Assembly (NCBI GenBank): GCA_004123355.1 | Contig: SCHM01000002.1 | Span: 10,513,569 to 10,577,568, forward strand | DNA: 64,000 nt | Source of the DNA: Amphirosellinia nigrospora | Lineage: Eukaryota; Ascomycota; Sordariomycetes; Xylariales; Xylariaceae | Direction: 5' to 3' | Shown here: positions 1 to 11,500 of the stretch, piece by piece | Layout of the letters: each line of letters starts with the position of its first letter | How positions within the stretch are numbered: the stretch's first letter is position 1 | Position numbers and translations under genes: made by a program | Notes under the pieces: generated by a model | What the model saw: the letters and a program-made list of their open reading frames with translations, nothing else | Databases searched by the model: none | What the model was told of the DNA's origin: nothing

Positions 1-324
1 TATACGGCTACAATTAATTAATTATTTTGGCAACTAGCCTATTACCCATTACCATGTGCCAACACCTTGATATGACTACAATTTCTATCACCTTAGCCAC
101 GAGGTGAAGATCTCAGTATCTTGTTCAAAATTTCATTTGACATAGCATAAATCGTTCAGCAGGCAGATATATACAAGTAATTAATATCATCGTGCCTTAG
201 TTTTTACCTAAACGCCCCTTTCTATGCGCCAAACGTCCCAGTGCCACCCTCCACACACGTCCGATTATATGACTAGCTCTTGGCGCACTACGCGACAAGG
301 CGAGGTATCCTAATGTACAAAACA
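1..324. other. Left-edge spacer, no gene seen
   Basis: AT-rich DNA downstream of the mannosyltransferase stop codon. No reading frame with recognisable protein content was seen on either strand. It probably holds the 3' UTR of the neighbouring minus-strand gene. Confidence 0.5.
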
Positions 325-1686
325 TTAATCCATGTGCGCATATTTGAACCAGTTCGGCCGGCAGTCTTCTTTATTCAACCACTTCTCGCCGTCTGTCAAC
401 CGCCCAGTCTCACAACCTCGGCATTTGGGTGAGTTGGGGCAGTTGAAGAATGGAATATGCTGGTACCCAATGTCTCGGAACCTGATTTACTCGTCAATCG
501 GTGCTCAGCTCTCGAATATTCGTCTCAACTTACCAGTGAATCTTATTCTTGTCTTCAAACAAACCTAGAGCAATACTATGTACTGGCGCGTCGCCCCAAC
601 GTTCGTAAAAGAAGCCACCGGCTCGATCGAGATGATTGAAGTAGTCTTCGTAAACCTGACTTCGCCAGAAACTCATATCGGCGATTTCAAAGTTTGTCCA
701 AAAGTGGCAGGTGGAGTACCCGTTGGCCATCTCATTATGAATAGGCCGACGTGTTCTGTCGGTCAGCCAGCCCTCTGCGCGGTTCGGATGGAGATAGTCG
801 GGATGCTCCGCAATAAACTTGGTTGTCTCAGGCCACAGGGATGGGATCGATTTTGGAGCATCATATAAGGTGATGGTGAACCCATAAGTTTTGTTGTGAT
901 CCTGCATGTAACGGAACATCGTAGTCGACATCACAAAAGAAGTGCACTTTGGGCTCAACTCGCCAATAGTACTGTATATCGGCCAGAGCAGGATGTTTGT
1001 AGAAGAGGCCACTATTCCATCGGCACATTTGGTGGTATGAGAGCATGCTCGCGTATTGGATGTCGTTCTCTTCGAGGATTTTGACGGATTCGGCGAACAA
1101 ATCATCGTTGATCCATGATGGCTTCTGCCAATGTTCTTTTGGAATCACCTCTGTCAAACTGCGTCAGTATTCAGCCCCTTTTCGCAGAGTTGTTGGCGTA
1201 CCATATCTACACTCCGCCTTTGTGGCAGCGCTCGTCTTGCGTTTAAATTCGGCGGTGAAGGGGACGTCATTGAAGAAAGTCCACGGATAGTTGAACTTGT
1301 GGTTCCATGTTCGCTCCAAATCCTCCATCGACTGCAGCATCCCCGCAAGCTCTTCGTTACGGACCAGGGCTAGTAGGGTCGCGGGGATTCGAGCGGTACC
1401 GGCTTTGCCCGGCGCATAGGCATCGGAGGCTCGTACTAGATTCCCTGGAGGCTCGCCCGTGGCTGTGTGGTTTGTCGGTCAGGGTGTCGATAGGACATAT
1501 ACAAAGCCTAGGATTACTCACGATCTAAGTTAGGATCCTCTCGATTGTGCCTTGGAAGTCGGCCTTGGTCTTGAGGCTTGTGAGGTCGTGGGCACCATCG
1601 CTCGGCCGGAATATGGTGTAGAAGCAAAAAAGGAGGACAAAGATGGCGGCAAGCGCTAAAGCGCGGACGGGCCTCGCTATGGCCAT
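325..1686 (-). CDS. KRE2: GT15 alpha-1,2-mannosyltransferase (KRE2/MNT1 type), frameshifted
   Basis: Golgi type II membrane enzyme of the Kre2/Mnt1/Ktr family (GT15), which uses GDP-mannose to extend O- and N-linked mannans. The start at 1686 gives a short cytoplasmic tail and a hydrophobic signal anchor (MAIARPVRALALAAIFVLLF). The family blocks follow: FNYPWTFFNDVPFTAEFKRK, SYHQMCRWNSGLFYKHPAL, VEPKVHFFCDVDYDV, GYSTCHFWTNFEIADM and GGFFYERWGDAPVHSI, then a Cys-containing tail ending FKYAHMD. Introns are inferred at 1463-1521, 1151-1201 (51 bp, phase 1) and 482-533. The frame changes near 1624, 1538 and 916; the first two fit single-base losses, the third fits loss of two T. Length (about 400 aa) is normal once these are allowed for. 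It is divergent from the GCP5-type gene. Family assignment is very secure; whether the gene is functional is not. Confidence 0.93.
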
Positions 1687-2396
1687 TGTAATGTACTATA
1701 ATCTCATACGCATGAATTCAGATATGTGGTTGAGAGGAAGACGGGCCGCCCAAAAAATCGAAATGGCAATCCGGGGATGTGATGCGAGCTGTAAAAGCAA
1801 AACTCTAAAAGATGGAGGTCGATAGGATTGGCAGCGGATGGACAAGTAGAGCCCGTACGTATCGCATAGACTAGAATGGGATAGGAAAGGTGGCAGATTC
1901 CAATGTGTACAGTTGAAATGAAGATGGAGCGTCTTGCGATCTAATCCCCAAGGCACTGAAAGATTGTCAATCAGGGATGCTCTCATCGCGCCCCGGAAAG
2001 GGGGGCTATGTACCACGTACGTAGCGCATGGTGTATCTGCATAGGCGTTTCGGGTAGGTAAGGTACCTATTACAAGCTGAAGTACTGCTAGAGGTATGCC
2101 TAAATAATCAGCATATACTTGGCCTATTATCTACACAGTATATTAAGTAAATTGCCCTATCTACTTAGATGCAGTGGCATGTTGCGCGCTAGCAAGACGC
2201 GCCCACATTGACGCGTATTTTCCCAAGCAATCAATCAATCAATTTACGCCCTGCAAGCAGTAGCACAGTGTATGAGTTGAGCGGACATTTCACCCCACCT
2301 ATTCAACAACTTGGAAGACTCAATATCGTAGATTCCTTTGACATCCTCGTCTAATTCCATCTTAGATTAGAATGGGCAAATAGGTAAGAGCAGAAA
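1687..2396. promoter_or_regulatory. Divergent intergenic region KRE2 / GCP5
   Basis: About 0.7 kb lies between two divergent start codons and should hold both promoters. It contains TAGGTAAGGTACC-like repeats near 2055 and CAATCAATCAAT near 2230. No supported coding content was seen. The regulatory role is inferred from position only. Confidence 0.5.
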
Positions 2397-5111
2397 ATGT
2401 CATTTTCTGCTCAACTAGGCAGCTTGACGGATGAGCTGATCGAGGTCATCGCTTCCACAACATCCCAAGTCAGTTTTACCCAACCTCTCCCAATTACCAA
2501 ATGCCAAAGACATCTCACTAAGGACATCAAGTGACCCCTAGACCAATCACGCTCGCTTTGACGCATTGAGAGAATCGAGTCTACGGAACCTCCGTCAACA
2601 TAGTTTTCTCCGAACCAACCAATTTGAAGTGTATTCCGCCCTCGACGGCTATGAGGAAAGATTTCGAGTTCTCAATCGCGATGGGCTAGCCGATGCATTG
2701 AGAGATCGCTTGGATGCTCTTGCACTATGCTCAAACAAATGGACGCCCGATGTACTTGATTTATTGCTAAAACTAGCGGATCAGCCGGTTCAAAAGTCGA
2801 ATCTTGATGACCTCTTACTATTGAGAAAACCAGACGAAGATTCGGAGCCAAGGCTAAAATGGAGCGATATCGCCAAGGAAGATGGATGGGATGAGGACGG
2901 CGAACTTTGGCGGAATACCGACTTTGGTGGATATGGCTCTGATGATGACTATGCTAATTATGAGACGGATGCGTCCGCAAGCTCGGAGCATACATCATCA
3001 TCTAGTATCGAAGCCCGTTATCGTAAGCGGCCCGCAGATTATATTGATTGCCTACAGAACCCGTTGAATCTCGACGAAATTCGCAAGAGTCAAGCCTGGA
3101 GACATCAAAGGCCGTGCGTAAATTCGACGGTCCAGTCTCAGGAGGTACCCATCACAGAAATCCAAGCAATTCGAGAAATACTTTTCATGCTAGGTGGTCT
3201 TGAGAGCGTATTATTCGATCGTCAAGGGAAGGTTTCATCCGATATTCAACTCACACATGCCTCTGGACAGATCTTCAGATCACTCCTCGTTTCTGCCAAT
3301 GATGCTGGACAGAGATTGTCCCTTTTACGCCAGTATGTTAAACAACAACAAGACATACCCCTTTTACAGGTTTTTCAAGCAGCTATACAGAGCCGCCTAG
3401 GATTATTTGACAACACACCATAGCCAGTATGCAAGCACATTATACAAGTACCAACCAGGATTTAGTTGCGAGCGTCATGAAGGTCTTGAATGACCTCGAC
3501 CCACATCTCTCTCCTTTGAAAACCCTTGCGGAAACTATAGAAAAACTAGAGAAGTCGAAGAACGCTCAGCCATTTCACTTTCTAGAGTTGCTATATGACT
3601 CTGCTCAGGCCCTACAGTTGGAAGGTGACGAGAGCGCTTACCGCTTCACCAGCCAACTCTTTTTCGAATGTTTCGCGGTATATCTCCAACCAATTCGTCG
3701 TTGGATGCAAAGTGGCGAGCTTATAGACAACGATAGAACCTTCTTCATTTCCCGCTCAACACTTGATGTCCCAAGGTCTCAAGTTTGGGCTAACCAATTC
3801 GACCTAAAAAGGACTCCTCAAGGGTCATTATTTGCACCTCGGTTTCTTCAACCAGCGGCGTCTAAAATATTCACGACTGGAAAGAGCATCGTAGTCCTTA
3901 AGCTGATGGGGAAGCAATGGCCAATACAAGAAGAACAAGAACATACTACCGAAGTAGACATGACTATGGTATCGGACCTCAAACCCTTCTCGGAGATATT
4001 CGAAGACATGTTTGATCAGTGGATGCAATGTAAGCATCATGCAGCTTCCGCAACCCTCAAACAAACGCTATTCCAGACCTACAATTTCTGGTCGGATTTG
4101 GACATAATCCAACACATCTATCTAATGATGGATGGGTCGCGTTCCGAGCAGTTCGCTAGTGCCGTGTTCAAAAACATCGATCTTTTCAATGTTGACTGGC
4201 ACAACCGGTTTAATCTTACTGAGATGGCTCGCGAGGCTTTTGACGGGCTCGTTGAATCATACCGCCTTAATGTCAGCACGGCAGAGAGTAATTCGGCTAG
4301 TGACATCAAGAATGTTCGACGCACTGTCCGAGAAGGGCTGCCATTGATTTGCATCACTTACCGGCTGCCTTGGCTGACACGTATTGTAATAACAGACGAG
4401 AGCCTAGACCATTACCAATTGGTTTTCACATTTCTTCTCCAACTGCGAAGGGCTAATAAAGTGCTAACTGGGCACCGTATCCTCTCGGATGGTTCATCTT
4501 ATACAATTGAACAAGAAATGTTCTACGGTCTACGTGCCAAACTACTCTGGTTCTGCAATACTCTTCAATCATACCTCAGCACTCTCGTGCTTGGCCCGCT
4601 AGTTGGGAACTTTCGAGAGAAGATGAGACAGGCAGAAGATATAGACCAGATGCTGACGTCACACTCTACCTTTACCAAACAATTGGTAGATGAGGCTTGT
4701 CTTGGAGGCAAACTAGACCCAATTCGCCAAGGTATCCTAGATATTTTTGATCTGGCCATTCGATTACGAGATGCTCGCCAAACTGAGTTAGGGGGAACAG
4801 CAAACGAATCGCAAGAACTGTCTCAACTGTCGGTCGTGTCTTCAGTTAGGGGGAAACGACCCAACCGATACATAGAGACCAGCGAGGAAGATGACGAAAC
4901 ATTTCTTGGCGAGCAAGATAAAGGCGTGACGGCGCAAGATACAAGCGCCACCTATGATCAAATACTAGGCGAAACCCGGTCCGCTCTCGATCGGCATTTG
5001 AAGTTCATCTGCGGCGGCTTGAGGGGTGTTGCGAGAGCTAGTAGTAGCGAAGCTGCGAGCAAGTGGGATATACTAGCAGAAATGCTTGAAGTAGGGATCC
5101 GAGGACTTTGA
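2397..5111 (+). CDS. Gamma-tubulin complex component, GCP5 type
   Basis: Spc97/Spc98-family protein of about 875 aa that would act in the gamma-tubulin ring complex at spindle pole bodies. Exon 1 (2397-2468) encodes MSFSAQLGSLTDELIEVIAS; a phase-0 intron spans 2469-2541; exon 2 opens TNHARFDALRESSLRNLRQH. The N-terminal third is acidic (residues about 95-170) with KEDGWDEDGELW. The GRIP-like half contains SQVWANQFDLKRTPQGSLFA, and the C-terminal half contains FNVDWHNRFNLTEMAREAF and RAKLLWFCNTLQSYL. The long insertion before the C-terminal domain fits fungal GCP5 better than GCP2 or GCP3. Near 3413-3419 an ACACAC tract shifts the frame, joining DNTP to IASMQAHY. GCP5 rather than GCP4 or GCP6 is my best call from overall pattern. 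Confidence 0.85.
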
Positions 5112-5411
5112 GATCTGCTAATGACACCAGGTGCACCTTTAGCGAGATGGTACCGACGATGTTTGTCATCCATCTCATCGAGATTGGAGCTAAATCCGTC
5201 TGGTAATGAAGTAATGTGGCGATGGTTTTGATGATGATATAGTAGATGCTCCATATATTATATAATCACTCTTCCTCCAAGACAAGTAGCAGGGGTCGCC
5301 CCCAAAAGCCCATGATCTACAATATTAGCTCCATCTTGGACCTAGTTAATAAAGCTTGTGCGGTTTGGAAGCGGTAGATATTGACGTAAATCGTTGATAG
5401 AGGTTTCTCCC
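5112..5411. other. Spacer downstream of GCP5-type gene
   Basis: Non-coding stretch between the GCP5-type stop codon and the inverted-repeat element. Short open frames on the minus strand only shadow the end of the plus-strand gene. Confidence 0.5.
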
Positions 5412-5851
5412 CGCACGGTACTCCCCGGTACAGAGTGGGTCGAACAACACTCCACACACGCACCAAAGCCGCCATAAAGTTCGACACTTCACAAATCAGC
5501 ACAAATAAATCGTAAAAATAAAATCTCAGCTGTAGGCTATTATTTAAGTAGTAATTATTATACTGCTAAAATTTTATCTGATTTGAACTATTATTTCGCT
5601 AGTTATTTATATATAAAATTATAGTATATATAAGTAATTTTATACGTTAAATAGCTTTTTTATTTTAAAAGGTATAGAAATAAAAGCGATATCGTAAGAA
5701 CCGCGTTAATTAACTCTATCTATTTGAAATTTCTTTTGTTTTTTAATAATTTCTTTGACGTAGTTCTTGATAGTTGAAAGGGTAGAGTTTAGGTGGTGTT
5801 GGCTGCGTGTGTGGAGTTTTGTTCGACCCACTCTGCCCGGTATGTACCTGG
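5412..5851. mobile_element. MITE-like inverted-repeat element with AT-rich core
   Basis: Two near-identical inverted arms flank a strongly AT-rich core. The left arm runs from about 5425 to 5463 (core CAGAGTGGGTCGAACAA then ACTCCACACACGCA). The right arm at 5804-5840 is its reverse complement with very few mismatches, and weaker similarity (GGTAC..CCGG) extends outward on both sides. The termini CAGAGTGGGTCGAAC resemble Tc1/mariner-type ends, and TA dinucleotides lie just outside. The core (about 5520-5720) is dominated by TA, TTA and ATA, as expected of RIP-mutated DNA. At about 0.42 kb it has no room for a transposase, so it would be a non-autonomous element or a solo relic. Confidence 0.7.
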
Positions 5852-6104
5852 GGACCTTACATGCAGTTGGTGAGCCGCAGCGGGGCCACACGTTGGGGCT
5901 AGCTGACCCAAAGTGAGGCTGAAAATACGTCACGTGATTATTTCAGCCACATGTATTAACCATCCCAGTCATCCTCCCATGCAGTAGGCAACATACCTTA
6001 GAGAGAAAGCCCGGATCGCAACTTCATCATACTTCAACGCGCATCGTGACAAGCGCTTCATATTCGCCAAACCCTTTTAGAGCTGGAATCTAAACTAAGC
6101 CGCA
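5852..6104. promoter_or_regulatory. Upstream region of YJU2
   Basis: About 250 bp between the inverted-repeat element and the YJU2 start. It contains CACGTGATT near 5931 (an E-box-like core). The promoter role is inferred from position. Confidence 0.4.
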
Positions 6105-7612
6105 ATGTCTGAGCGCAAAGTATTGTCCGTCATGGCTCCCCCCCCCTTCCGCATTCTATATGCTAACCTAACGCAGGACCAAATACTATCCTCCGGATTG
6201 TAAGTATCGCCGGTAGTTCTCGAACCAGTGTCTCGAAGTGCATTCGCTTCTCTCACCCTCTCGAGGCGCGCTCGAAAAGGAAAATGCTGACTCTTTTACC
6301 ACAAAGTCGATCCAAGTGCGATTCAGCGGTGAGTAAATCTAATACGCCATGAGAGCACGCCGCAGTCTCACAGCCTCACCGCAATATAACTAACTCGGTA
6401 TCGAAGTGTTCGCAAAACGAAAGCGACGGGCCCTAAGGTTCAGACGGTCCGGTTGATGGCACCATTGTAGGCCCTCCACCTCGATGTTGGCTCCTCGGTA
6501 GGAATGATGCTGACTATGCCGTAGCTCCATGAAGTGTCTGCAATGCGGTGAATGTAAGCGACTCTCAGAACCATTTTCTTACTGTTGCTAGCAACTTTTA
6601 GAGCACGAAGTTTCTTCTTTGAGGAGAAGCAAGTGTCTAGAAACTCCTGGGACCTACAAATCAAATTCCAAAAGGCGACAACTAACTCCGTGTTGCAGAC
6701 ATATACAGAGGCCGCAAATTCAAGTGAGTTCTATCCAGGGTTATGCCCATGGGGGAATGCCCCCAAAAGAGCAGGTACTGAGTTTGTGTAAAGCGCACGC
6801 AAGGAGACACCACTTGACGAGAAATATCTAGGCATCCAGTAAGCAATCCTCGGAACCATTTTCAAATTAGCTCCAAATAGCAATAGCTAACTCTAGGGGT
6901 TGCAGGATCTTCCGGTTTTATATCAAGTGCACGCGATGCTCGGCTGAGGTAGGTACACCCTACAACAGCCTCATTCTTTTAAAGTACGACGCCATGGAGC
7001 CATACTTACTGTTCCAGATTTGTTTCAAGACAGACCCAAAGAATAACGATTATGCGTGTGAACGAGGTGCAAAACGCAACACAGAACCGTGGCGCGTGGG
7101 ACGGGAGGAGACGGATGAGGAGCGACTGGACCGACTGGAGAAAGAGGAGGAGGAGCGCGATGCCATGGTGGAACTTGAAGCTAAGACAGTTGACGCGAAG
7201 CGGGAAATGGCCGTCGCTGATGCTCTAGACGAAATTCGAACCCGTAATGCGCGCGTGGAACGTGCAGATCGAGACGGTCTAGAGGCTAGCGTAGCCCCAG
7301 CTGTTGACGACGATGCAGAACGCCAGGAGAGAGAAGATGCTGAAGCTGCAAGGCGCGCGTTCTCCGCAAGGCATTTGGACGACATGATCATGGAGGAAAC
7401 GATCGACGATGGGGGGCGCAATCACATCCTCTTCCACGTTCACCCAGGAATCTGACGGAATTGCGTCAAAACCGCAAGCGGTGCTGGCCAATCCAAGGCC
7501 GAGCAGTGGTATAACCACTGATATGCCACCACCGTCATTCAAGCGCATAGTCAAAAAGAAGAAAGATCACGCTGCGCTTCTGGGAATTAAGAAGAAGCCA
7601 TCGTTAGTTTAA
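6105..7612 (+). CDS. YJU2: Splicing factor YJU2/CWC16 (CCDC94 family), nine exons
   Basis: Step-one spliceosome factor that joins with the Prp19/NTC complex. Nine exons can be read: 6105-6124, 6177-6199, 6307-6328, 6407-6466, 6525-6553, 6699-6723, 6794-6838, 6906-6948 and 7018-7612. They give MSERKVLTKYYPPDFDPSAI, then GPKVQTVRLMAP, then two CxxC zinc-binding pairs (MKCLQCGEYIYRGRKFNARK and FYIKCTRCSAEICFKTDP), then a long charged coiled coil rich in E, R and D. The C-terminus is basic (SFKRIVKKKKDHAALLGIKK). Several exons of only 20-60 nt are unusual but the protein match is exact across the junctions. The six-G run at 7411-7416 shifts the frame: five G would link the coiled coil to the basic tail. 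YJU2/CCDC94 is favoured over CCDC130 by the N-terminus. Confidence 0.92.
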
Positions 7613-8340
7613 TACCCACAGAATGCATGTTTGTGAGAAGATATGGTTCATTCAGCATAGCGGGTAGTGGTTCAGGCGTTTTTCAGACTGTCATGTAACT
7701 CTCGAAAGATTTCTTCCCCCACCTATGTGAAATATCACGAAAGTGCAATGGTCTAAGGATATTCAGACATATCTGTGCATAACAACAGCCATACAAATGT
7801 CACAGGATACAAACGCCGCCAGTACGACTTCGAAAGTATTGATAGTATATTTCGAAGTCCTAATACTTCAACTATTGGTAGAAGTAAAGGACGATTTTGA
7901 AAAGACTTGAATCAAATAATAACTCATATCACATATGGTATAGAGCACAATGCTTCCATTGTGCAGCCAGGTGATTTGTTTTAATATGTCATGTATTCCG
8001 CTACCAAACCCATTTGATATGCACCGTGACTACCCCGCTCGCTAATGTATACGCTTCGCATTTTCTATTTATCAAAGTGGCATTTCCATTTCCATGAACC
8101 AATGCTATGCTTCGTGTGCGCCATACCATTATGGAATGCCCGGACGCCTCGCTAAAAACCAGATAAAATCAAAACCCAAACTCCAAAGGAGTCCAGTCAT
8201 GTGTACGTAAATCATTTCTTCAGAGCCGCCGACAAGCGGCGACGTTCTGTTATTGTTGTTGATGTTGTTGTTGTTGTTGTGTAGGTATCATTTGATGATG
8301 ATGTTGGCTCAGGAGGAATGACTGAGTAGATGTAGTCACT
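7613..8340. other. Spacer between YJU2 and small minus-strand gene
   Basis: Convergent 3' region. It includes a TTG/TTGTTGATG microsatellite at about 8250-8280. No coding content was recognised. Confidence 0.5.
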
Positions 8341-8588
8341 TCAAGAGCGGAACTGGCGTGAGCCGTTCATGCCCCGACCCGAATCCGGAGACTTGATGTG
8401 CCGTTGGGCATAGATGACACTGGCGAGTTCTGTGAGTGGCCGCCGCGTTGACGAGACGTCGACGTTATGTTGGCAGCCTCCATCTGTCTTTTGGTGTGCG
8501 AGTGCATAGACCGAGAGTAGCTGGTCAGGATCGTGAGGTGGTGACATGTTGGCGGGCATGGAGATGTGTAGGTGCTTCGAGTTGACAT
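8341..8588 (-). CDS. Small Ser/Thr-rich hypothetical protein, probably frameshifted
   Basis: Two overlapping minus-strand frames end within about 25 bases of each other and appear to be pieces of one 75-85 aa protein. The most protein-like path starts MSTRSTYTSP, moves to PANMSPPHDPDQ, returns to SYSRSMHSHTKRQMEAAN, passes NSPVSSMPNGTSS and ends PDSGRGMNGSRQFRS. No domain or signal peptide is visible and I cannot name the family. The stretch SMHSHTKRQMEAA has the look of a conserved motif. A TTG microsatellite follows downstream. It could be spurious; the alternating frames match the homopolymer-loss pattern seen in the secure genes here. Confidence 0.4.
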
Positions 8589-11500
8589 TTCGGTTGATAA
8601 AGGTTGTTATGAAGCTGAGATGTTTGTAGTATGTCGAGCTGTGATGCTAGGCGATCAAGAGTAGTGGTGATAAGTAGTAGATAGGTTTAATTTGAGGTTG
8701 CTCGTTGATCTTTAAAAAGATTTTCGATGAGATGATGGTTTGGTGATGTGATGCTGATGTTTGATGATGAGTAAAAAAAATTAGGGACAGTCCTGGGATC
8801 TGGACTCGTTTATATGCGAAAACAAAGGCAAGACAAGACGACGGTACAGCGAGACCTCTGACTTCAGAGGTGGCCCCAAACGCTAACAGGACAAGTTCAG
8901 GGTACCTAGTGCAATACCCTGATACTCACCAATGTGCGTAACATGCGAGTTGATTGCTCCAATTCTCCAGGATTTGTCGCGCAGATCGACATTGAGCAAA
9001 AGCTGTTTCTGGAGCCTGGACGGGAGAGGGCCAACAGCCGGCGAGAGACAGTGGGTGTAGGGCAGTGGGTCCCCTGACCAATCAAGCGTCCTCAGTCGAG
9101 TTAGGGGATTCCCGATTTTCGCCACGAATGATGCAGTCCCTTCTGCTGCGAGACCGGGGTCCTGGTTGATAGTCGGGGCTAGATTGGTTGGGCCACACCT
9201 TGTGTGGGCCGCTGCTGCGCTCGTCGCCAATGACACTCCTCCGATGACGACTGAGCCTGCATGCGGGTGGCCTATTATGCAGGGTGCAGGATCTAGTCTC
9301 GATACGTAGGACCCTGCAGATCCCCTGAAGTCATCGCATTATGTCATCCCATTGGCCATCGGGGCCATATGTCAGCCTTGAGGCGACGGCATACTCGATT
9401 CTCGCGAGACGGAAAATTTGGGTGATCAGCTTTGGGATCGACTTCATGCGGCTCTCAAATGTTCTAGCCCCAGAATCCCGGTAATTGATAATAATTTAAG
9501 TACATTAAGATTGTACAAGTTGCCTCAAGGGTCTACTTTCGAGTTCTGGGGCAAGTGTGCGAGCTATTGGAATTGCATCACAAATTGAAACCAACCGCTT
9601 CGAAAGATTCTCATGAACTTCGCTTGGTATGTGACATCATCCGAAACAGCGAACTACATATATACGATTTGTTATGACTACCTAGAGTAGTCTGACACAT
9701 CATTCATAAATAGAATTTGCCGTATTCTAGTGAAGATAGTCATTCCGATAGATATATCGGCCCTATTGAAAATTCTCCCTCCTCGTGGCTTATTTCATAT
9801 CATCCGGGCGATTTCGTAGGTTAGCATCAAAAGTTCAGCAAGTTCCATCTGATTATAACCCTGCGCCTTGGCAGGGCGTAAGCATACATCACGTTTCCAA
9901 GTTAGCCCATATAAAAACGCCCACACCTTTGCCCTGCTATCTTCAGCAACACAGGGTTACATAGTGTACTAAACACACAAATCAGACAGCCGTGGTTCCC
10001 GCATAATGAGATACATTAATCCTCCCGCTTATAGTCGTTCGGGTCACCTGAGTTGTCTCACAATATACACTTGGCGTAGATAACAAAGATGGACTTAAAG
10101 GACATTTCTTATGATCAACAACCTGATGGATTAGGCTTAGATACTAAACTAGCCGGCAGACAAAGCGTACTTTACCTCATTCAAGATCAACCTGATATTG
10201 ATTAGTCGCCATGTGGCCCCAGCTCCCCTACCCCTGTCCCTAGAGCTTTAGTGCACACGTTCTGGCTCTAGCCTAAAATGACGTCAGTCTCCTCAATACG
10301 CCTAAGGGGTGTGCATATATTCATGCAGGAGGCTATTTTCTGATTCACGCAGTTGATTCTAACCAAGCTCCCCGACAACCTTAGCTTGGATAGGACAGGA
10401 TTTATTCTTTGTGAACACCTGTATTCCCCTTTAAATGCACCATAACATCACACATGTGGATACTGAGAGGAACTGGGGAACAGAACAGAAAATGGTATAC
10501 CCAATAACTATTTCAAGAGTTTGAAGACGAAATGGAAACTGTTTTGGTAGACTATGTATGTACGTTCTATTTCGTCATTCTACCGGAATCTGCTTTGTGA
10601 GTTGTTACCCCTGGGGCTGACCTCAGTAGCCATGGCAATACCATGTCATGACGAAACGGGAGGCAATGTAGAGTTCTGGCCCACCAAGCAAGTCTGTATT
10701 ATCGGGTGTGGGTTGAGTCATCACCATCACGACAAACATAAAGCTTTTGTTTCTATCCACTCCATGTACTCGTATAACCAGCCTCATCAGCCTTAAACTG
10801 TTAGGTCTCCATATCCGTCCTTCGTCATGCCCGCTATTTCTCTATTAGTTCGTCACTTGCGCCATTCTTAGGCTACTGAGTCCATATTGGGACTCTCGGA
10901 TCATTACGTCGCGCTGTAGTTCCATTGTAGTAGACTACTTGCCGATCTATTGCTTCTAGCGTACGAAGAACAGATATGAATAGGACGTTAGTTTCAAACC
11001 GTTGTTGTTTTGATTCACACCCTCCATTGCATCATTAAAGGCTAACCTTCATTCGTGACGGATCTTTCCACATTTCCTCGTTTGAAAGTCCCCCTGAAAA
11101 TGAATTGTTACAGAACTCGAGAACCACCCATTACCATATACTACCATATTACCATAGCAACGTATTTACAGCGTCACCGTCCCCTATTCCCTGTTGTGTA
11201 TTTACTTACTCGTGCTGTGGGATGACGTATCAGCCCGGTCATCGCTATCCACACCTTCCATCCAGATAGCATCCAGATCTAGATAATACAGAATACAGGG
11301 AAACCTCGGAGCATTGGTAAAACAGTTACTAAGTCGTTTGTATAATGATATTCCCAGTCGGATCAGCATAGCAACTCAATGAGCTACCTACGATCTTGGT
11401 GGCTTGATAACTGACATCCACGTTGCCAACTACCCGCGACCATGAGAGAAAAGGCAATAAAAACGGGTTTGGTTTCATTCATAGTATCTATGAGGCCGAA

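Noticed and set aside
5706-5933. Minus-strand 75-codon frame with a Lys/Ile-rich end as a transposase remnant
   Set aside because: It overlaps one arm and the AT-rich core of the inverted-repeat element; no transposase motif is visible.
8883-9236. 117-codon minus-strand frame
   Set aside because: No recognisable motif and no neighbouring exons; kept only as a weak candidate within the gene desert.
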